This document shows, piece by piece, positions 57,082 through 64,000 of a stretch of 64,000 nucleotides of DNA. Under the pieces are notes generated by a model. The model ran no database searches and had not been told where the DNA came from. It saw nothing but the letters and a program-made list of their open reading frames with translations. The stretch comes from Haliclystus octoradiatus. Lineage: Eukaryota; Cnidaria; Staurozoa; Stauromedusae; Haliclystidae. Position 1 is the first letter of the stretch; each line of letters opens with the position of its first letter. The position numbers were made by a program, and so were the translations under genes. The stretch spans positions 5,848,030 through 5,912,029 of the forward strand of contig OU744450.1 of the NCBI GenBank assembly GCA_916610825.1, in the 5' to 3' direction.

Positions 57082-60000
57082 CTTATATCCTTGAAGCTGA
57101 CAAAGAATATTATTTTATATAATCAGTAATATCAAGGTACTTGAGTTGTCTTTGCTGTTTCAATAGTTTTCGATGCTATAAATGCAGAGCTGTATAATTA
57201 TATATATTGTATTTGGATAGTGGCCAAAACTTAAAACACAAATAGGATAATAGGACTATACTTAACCGCGATCACAGATAACCGTGATATATGGGTACAT
57301 ACTACCAAAACGTCACAAATATAGTGGTACTGCAGTAGCCTCACTCAGAGCCATCTATTTACAAGAGTTGGGACACTTCTGCCATTTTTGTATTTTTGGA
57401 TCTTTTGGAAATGAGGCTACGAAATTGTGACCTGGACCGAGCACATTTTTCTTAGTGCGCATGTGCAAGCATTTTCTGCAATTTTGATTTTGATTGCAAT
57501 TATTCCGCGCGGAAATGAGGGTCGTGATGGAATGAGGCTAGTACTGCAGTTGCAAACCATTTTATTTAGTTTTACTCTCCATAACCAGCTCTGGGACAGG
57601 TAACAATGCCAAAATCACATTACAGGTTATAACAAGTTGAATAATTTTGATACATCGCTACACTTGATATATTTTGTTCTCACAAGGGTTATTAACTTTA
57701 ATTAGTTTTATACGATATGTACATGGTACGGAATATATCCATATCTATCCAATAAATGTTCTGCAATTTCTATGAAGTTTTTAATTAAAAAACTTCAGAC
57801 TAACAGTTTCTTATTTACATAAAACAAAACTGTATCAATAACATTTATAGGAAATAGCGTCAAAATGAGAAATTTCATTTATCGATGGTAGAATGAAAAG
57901 AAAAAAGAAAACGTTTCCTTTAGTTTTAATTGTATCCTCACGATAAATTATTGTTTACGCACTGACTGCTACGTACTTCATAACCAGCATGAAGCTCCCA
58001 AATGAGTATATGTCACGCCCATTTTGTCGGCCAAAATTCTAAATACCCCGGTCAGGAGCAGATAGGTACAGCCATGGGGGTGTTTGTTCAATATCATTTA
58101 AAATTGTTGATAAAATGAGAAGTAACTGCTCGTTTACATTATTATGTAGGCTACAAGTACATCTTTTTCGTTGCGCATCACTTCTGCGCATTGGGGAAAG
58201 CTTCCTTACTCTGAAACCTGTACTAACCTCCTCGTTTCCGCACACCTCTCGGCGCGAAACATGAATAACAGAGAGCCACAAAGTACATAATTTGGTTTCA
58301 TTGTTTTTGCTTTTACTTTCGCTTTTTGAATAAACTTTATTGTCCCTATAACATTTCTACATAAAATCAAAATGAATCTTGGAAAAATGACAGAATTTTC
58401 AATTTACCTGGAAAACAGAAACTGACGTTCTATTCTATTGAATCTAAGCGTTTTGTTTTGACCCAATCTTCCTATCGATGTTCTATGACCTATAGAAATT
58501 TTTTAGTACTTAAATACAGTAGTAATTATCATTCTGGAATTTTCTTAGACACAATAACAAACAGGCTTCAGATAATTCTTTCTCTTTGTTTTAGGCCATT
58601 GTTAACATAGACCACCGTGACAAAACCGGGAACAAAACATGTCCAATAAATGTCATAAATTGTTGTTCAGCAGTAGACACAGAATGAAATAGCTTTATTG
58701 AATGCACTTTTGATATCCTAATTCCGTATTTTACGGGGTTTCTGGCGTAAATAATCATAAACTCGGGTTAATGGCGTGAACAGAGAATCACCTGTGATAC
58801 GGGAATTTGTTAAAAATAGTCCCGTATTCGACATCATATATTTTGTTCAAAAAGATGTATAAATTACTTCTTTCTTCTAAGCGAAATTGGTAACAATACG
58901 AATGTCTCAAGTGCTATAGAAAAAATTGAAAAAGCACGGTTTCAGAAAAATTAAATCGATGACTTCTACTCCAACGGGAAATGTCGGAAATCAGTTGGGC
59001 AATTTTGACAAGAATGGAACGTGAATTTTGAAAAATTGCAAATGTGATTCGAGAACTGCACCCACTAGGAATGAACCCCTGTTGTAAGGCCGATTCTTAT
59101 CTTTCAAGAGTTAGTCAAGAAAATCAAACAAGATACGACTTTTGGATTCATGGGTGCCTCCTCGCAAGCACCTTCAATAGTTCGTCCACGTCTGATTTTC
59201 CACGCTTTCGTTTTTTAACATTTCACTTTGTATGAGAACATCTATATTTGCATATTGCATTGAGTTGATGATAAGTAAAATTGAATTCAAAAAATATATA
59301 TATAATCAAAACCTTACTAGAAAAAAATTAATTCAAAATTTAAAATTGTTATGCAATATATGACGTTGTAAAATTGATATAATTTGTGGACGAGCACTGT
59401 ATGTACTGATCACGACCGTGGCATGTGAAGTTGTGCCAAATTCATAGTTAAAAGTTTAAGAATTAAAGGGAATAATTTTTTTTTAATTTGTGCATATTAT
59501 TCAAGTTTGTTGACAGGAGATATCATTGTAAAAGCACAATTGCACACCGTCGACACGCAAGAATTATCAATATTAATTTGCTGAATTTTTATAGTAAAAT
59601 GTCGAGCACTTACCTATTACACAAGTAGACAATTGATCCTCATTTAATTTGCCATCAGCTCAGAATCATACATGATATAATTTGTACTAGCCATCTTAAA
59701 CCACCATTTATAGTAATCAAGATGTTGACCGCAAATGGTACACGTGTTTCTTGTGTGATGTAATCTCAGTGATATTTATACGTATCGTACACTGGCCTAC
59801 AGTATTTATAGAAGTCAATGAACTTCAATCACACTGTACGTCACCATCCGTACTGTGAAAATACGTCTGTATCGTACTTGTCGTGTCATTGTTTTAAGTA
59901 GTTCCACTACATGCTTCACTTGTTTTTCAATAGTCTGATTGTCATTCATGCATATAAAACAGACAGACAGTTTGCATCTCCATGCACTTGCTTGGTCCTT

Positions 60001-62064
60001 GCTTGAAATATTTAGATCTGTCCTTTCTTGATTTTGTAAAGATCGCTATCATATATTAGATAATAGATTTAGATGGCTTTAGATGGATGAAAATCCATTG
60101 TTATAGAGGAAAAGTCAAAAAGATTTCCAAATTCCCTATAAATATATTTTATAATTTGGCTCTGAATGCCCTTTTTCATTTAAATTATCCTAATTACTAG
60201 AGTAGAAGTGAGTTAAATTCAAATGTAAGCTAATATAGTATAACAAGCCTTCGGCTTGCGGTCTGCGCCCGGGGCCAGTCAGCCTTCGGCTTCCTAAAAG
60301 AGGTCGCTTCGCTCGTGTTAGTATCCCGTTAGTAGCCTGCAGTATGTCTTGTCAAAGAGAATGTCAATGAAACAAAATAGTCATGAGAAGGAATTAAAAA
60401 TGCAGAACAACACTGATAATTCATTTCAGTTTAGTAATTAATCGTTACATACGTGTAAAGCATAGTGAAAAGGAGATAATTGATACTCTATTGTACTACA
60501 TATTTCAAATCAAATATATTTATAAATATGGGTTATCCATAAGTACATTTTATGTTGACTACATAGTTCAAATGAGATAAATATGGATTGTATGTTAGGT
60601 ATTGCAGTTAATGAACTTGTTTTCACAATGAAAGGCATTGGTATGTAAATATTACTACTGTGTCGGTTGAGTGAATCTCAGCATGAGTCATTGAGTGATA
60701 TTGGTAATAACAACAGGTGATTCTGAAATTTGATACAGTAAATTACATAAATAAGAGACCCAAACTCTAATATTTTATTAACTTTAGCCAACTCTCACAG
60801 AGAGGACACATGTCTATAATGGTCACCATTCACATACCTCATATAATAATGATTAAAGTAAACAATGTTTGGACACAGTGGACGTTGTCAATGTATGGCA
60901 CATTATAAATGTACATTTCGACAAAAGGATAGAAGGCAGCTAAAATTCTAAATTATAACTCTAATTTTGTATTTGTACAATTTACAACTGCTTGACGACT
61001 GAAAAGTATCACACTATAATTCTCTGAATTTGTTTATTTGTTATGGGTCAAATCTCTGTGGGTGCAGTGTGGATAACAGAACAGAACTGCTGACATAAAA
61101 CGGTGACACAGTAAATCCTTTCTTCCAACGAAGAACAGTCCATAACAAATCAAGCTAACATTGGCGATACAGTGACACAGTAATCTCTTCTGCCAAAGAT
61201 GACTTGATAACAAAGTAGGCTATTTGGGATTATGATACTTAAAAGAAAACTAAAAGTAACAATTGCCATCAGAGTCCTGTAAGCCCTCATGCAACAGGGT
61301 AAAAACCACGGTAAAAATGACTTCGACAGACTTTACATGAAGCTTGAAGCATTTAAACATTTAAGTTGTAAAAGACTTACCGAGAATTGTGTCTTCTGTT
61401 TGTGATGTAAAATGGAGTATTGTTGGACCACTTCTCCTTCTAGGCATATTGGAATACTTTTGCAAAATATGATGAAACACTTTTACGAAATATTGGCAGC
61501 CATTAAAATAAAGCGTGCTCTAAAATTCGTGATGTTGCTAGGCATGACGGGATACACCAAGGAAAGCAATTTATTTTCACATAACTTCCGTCGAAATATC
61601 ACGATTTTGGAAATGTTAATCGCAATTTATGAGCAATTTATAGCATTTTAAACTGTAAAAACAAAACGTCGGATAGCCAAAGGCCTATAGATAACCCAGA
61701 AGCGTATAAGAAGTTTGGAAAGTGCTCTGCGGAAAAGGAGTTTAACAATAATGAAACAATGGTGATTTGATCACCGACACGGTTTGCGTATTATTATTAT
61801 AAATATATTGTTGAACTGTGTTGTTGGCGAATTATTTACACTCGCCTATCGTAACAATGTAAACGAGAAGTATCTCTTATGTTGAAAAACGATGTTAAAT
61901 AAAATTGCACACACTATATACCATTGGTTATGATTAATTTATCCAATCACTATAATCATTTTCTCGCAGAAATGAGGTACATATATATATAAGTATTGTA
62001 ATACTAACCTAGTAATCTACCTACCTGACTATAAGTTGTAAATTGCAATTAAAGCGTTTGATAC
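57082..62064. other. Intergenic region without supported genes
   Basis: About 5 kb of mostly unique AT-rich sequence. Short frames at 58039-58281, 59044-59235 and 61412-61651 show no domain. One possible minus-strand first exon (61447-61381, starting MPRRRSGPTIL, followed by GTAAGT) is noted under findings. A GC-rich hairpin cluster lies at 60247-60318. Confidence 0.45.
60247..60318. repeat. GC-rich hairpin cluster
   Basis: Consecutive small inverted repeats: AAGCCTTCGGCTT, a second GCCTTCGGC, and TCGCTTCGCTCG. Strong GC contrast with the surroundings. Function unknown. Confidence 0.5.
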
Positions 62065-62389
62065 GGGGGGTAACTTCCATACTTTGGGTATACGGGGACG
62101 TTCAAATATTAAAGGGTACCTGTTTTACAATCCTTAAAAAATTTTTGGGGTATGCTTAGTGATAATTTGTTTTGAGGTATCCTTTTGACGCCTTTGCAAG
62201 TTTTTTATGGTGCAAAACAAATTTTGCCTATGAAATTTTTTTTTTCATTTTTTTTGGCTGAATCTGCCATTCATAAAAGTATATTTGGGGTATCTTTTTC
62301 ATCATGTGAAAATTTTTATGGTCATTCTGCCAAAGTTCCATCCCATTTGAACAACCCCGTCGAACCGCAATGGAAGTTACCCCCCGGGG
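62065..62389. mobile_element. GGGGGGTAACTTCC-type MITE, 325 bp
   Basis: Ends GGGGGGTAACTTCCAT and ATGGAAGTTACCCCCC, with 8-bp duplication tttgatac at 62057-62064 and 62390-62397. Same family as 30154-30488. Confidence 0.88.
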
Positions 62390-62968
62390 TTTGATACTCC
62401 GGCACTGTATATACTGTATGATGTGTAGACTTCGTGTTTCTTCGTGTATAGCTATATTGTTAGTTTCCACAACTTGTTACAGTCTTTACAGGACACGTAT
62501 TTTAAATATTCCAGATTGAAAAGCCAGATACCGCAAGAATTCACAGCAAATGATCAAATAGTTTGAAACCCTCAAATTTGAAATGTTGACCTGAGATTCG
62601 GTTGCATATATTACTTTTTAGCTGTGGGCACTAAGGTTTTGTCCTATTATTTAATGAGACATATTAAAGACAAACTGACTTACATTAGGTTACGATTAGG
62701 CGTAGCCAACAAGAATCTTATCATGAACAACATAATCAAAATATCATATTCATGATCAACTGTAAAGGTGCAATGTCAAATATAATTATTGATAGTATAT
62801 AATACTGTGTGTGGATATATGGTATTTCCAAATTCCAATAGCTGAGTTCAGTAGAGTTATAAATCAAAACAGATCGATCTATTTTCTGTTTCTCAACGTA
62901 TGTCACATTACACTATGATAAAAATATGCGCTGTGAAACATACCTATTTTTCTTTATAAAAATTCCAT

Positions 62969-63226
62969 CAGGAATTTAATTACACAATTTGTAACAAATT
63001 AGAATTGTATTCATATCCTAAAGAACTGAGACAGGAAGACCATGTAATAGTCAGTATAATGACAAATCACAATCAAGTTTCAACCCTTATACAAATGTTC
63101 AAATTGTTGGCATTCAAAAGCATTTATTGCAACAAATATAGATGCAATTTCTTCATTATATTAATGGCTATTATTTTCAATTGGGTTGCTTGTAGTGGTA
63201 GTAAATTTATTATTATTTTTATATAA
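62969..63226 (+). pseudogene. SLC46-like pseudogene, internally deleted
   Basis: Starts QEFNYTICNKLELYS, matching the first extracytosolic loop of the transporter at 55132-56613 (RFNSTICNQLDLY). After about 35 residues it jumps to CNKYRCNFFIILMAIIFNW, matching the start of the second half (YNKYRNNFFLIMMVILLNW). Roughly 200 residues are missing between. It ends in TAA, after which NQPFDF-like residues (compare NAPFNF in the intact gene) appear in another frame. No start codon or upstream half found. Confidence 0.8.
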
Positions 63227-63279
63227 CAAATCAACCATTTGATTTTGGTACACATATAATTCCTTCTTAAGAGGCTTTG

Positions 63280-63732
63280 GTATTAGGATTCTGTTCTATT
63301 ATTATATGCATCTGAAATGTGGGTTCTATCAACCACATTATTGACCCGACTTGACTCAGCTTATGACGCCATGCTTCTGTATGGCTTTAGGAATACATTG
63401 GCCAAACTTGCTTTCTTCTGCTAAACTTGGGAAACTTTCCCCTTCTGCCTCTGCTATTGCTCACCAACTTCAGATGTCTTTTTAGGTCACATTGAAAGAT
63501 CAAAGACGTATGCCCCTCAATCGCTACATGACATCCTTCACTGGCAACCTAAGGAGATGCTATATGACGGGGCTATGGGAGAGTAGTATCTTTTCATAAT
63601 GTTTTGTATCGTGAATTATGTTATTTACAAGTTTCTTTGTCAGCCATGTCTGACTGTGATTTGTGGCGTACTTTGTGTAGCAAATATGCAAGGCATAAGA
63701 GGGACGGCACATTCATATAATGTGACTGTCTA
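63280..63732 (+). mobile_element. LINE 3' end, longest tail copy
   Basis: Same ORF2 C-terminal block as at 42163-42640 (gacccgacttgactcagc, tacattggccaaacttgc), broken by frameshifts and a stop. Ends tgtgactgtctata, passing straight into the CTA array. Confidence 0.72.
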
Positions 63733-63864
<132 letters not shown>

Positions 63865-64000
63865 GGTTTGTATATGTATTGGATTATCAATTTCTAGTTT
63901 AATCATTATATTTATCAAGTATACCAGGAGCTGCAACATTGATATCATTGCATGTTTTACGTATAGTCTTGGGGGACATGTCGTTGCGAAGAATAGTCGT

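Overview
This window is AT-rich nuclear DNA from an intron-rich animal. Short exons with GT/AG introns, tRNA-derived SINEs, LINE 3' ends, many inverted-repeat MITEs and one intact Ty3/gypsy element all point to a metazoan. Small genes, compact introns and an SLC46-type transporter with a decayed neighbour copy would suit an invertebrate deuterostome, and an ascidian is my best guess, but the sequence alone does not prove that.

Layout. 92-6265 (minus): the first six coding exons of RFC2, with the 3' end outside the window. 7486-20257 (minus): a complete 12-exon coiled-coil gene encoding 705 residues. It carries a dynein light-intermediate-chain 'CC1 box' and a dynactin-binding 'Spindly motif', so it is called a BICD-family-like cargo adaptor. 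20258-23385: gene-poor flank. 23386-28550: an intact Ty3/gypsy retrotransposon with two identical 186-bp LTRs and a CTGTC target duplication, sitting inside a decayed LINE that continues to about 30496 and holds two further MITEs. 31174-32422 (minus): a four-exon gene, found by joining exons by phase, that encodes an 83-residue secreted precursor (signal peptide, acidic propiece, basic Trp/Cys-containing C-terminus) behind a TATA box. 33732-35867 (minus): two-exon TIMM10. 39970-51922 (plus): complete 10-exon mevalonate kinase (400 residues). 55132-56613 (minus): an intronless SLC46-like transporter, with an internally deleted copy at 62969-63226 (plus). The rest is intergenic DNA, MITEs and simple repeats.

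The genes are not an operon or pathway. They are unrelated housekeeping genes (DNA replication clamp loader, mitochondrial protein import, isoprenoid synthesis, vesicle transport) plus one candidate secreted-peptide gene and one transporter. The most novel item is the peptide precursor. The second theme is the dense, layered MITE population, including TAGCCTGCG-type elements with 9-bp target duplications, one of which has duplicated a splice donor. All exon joins were made by hand from splice signals and reading phase. No database search was possible.
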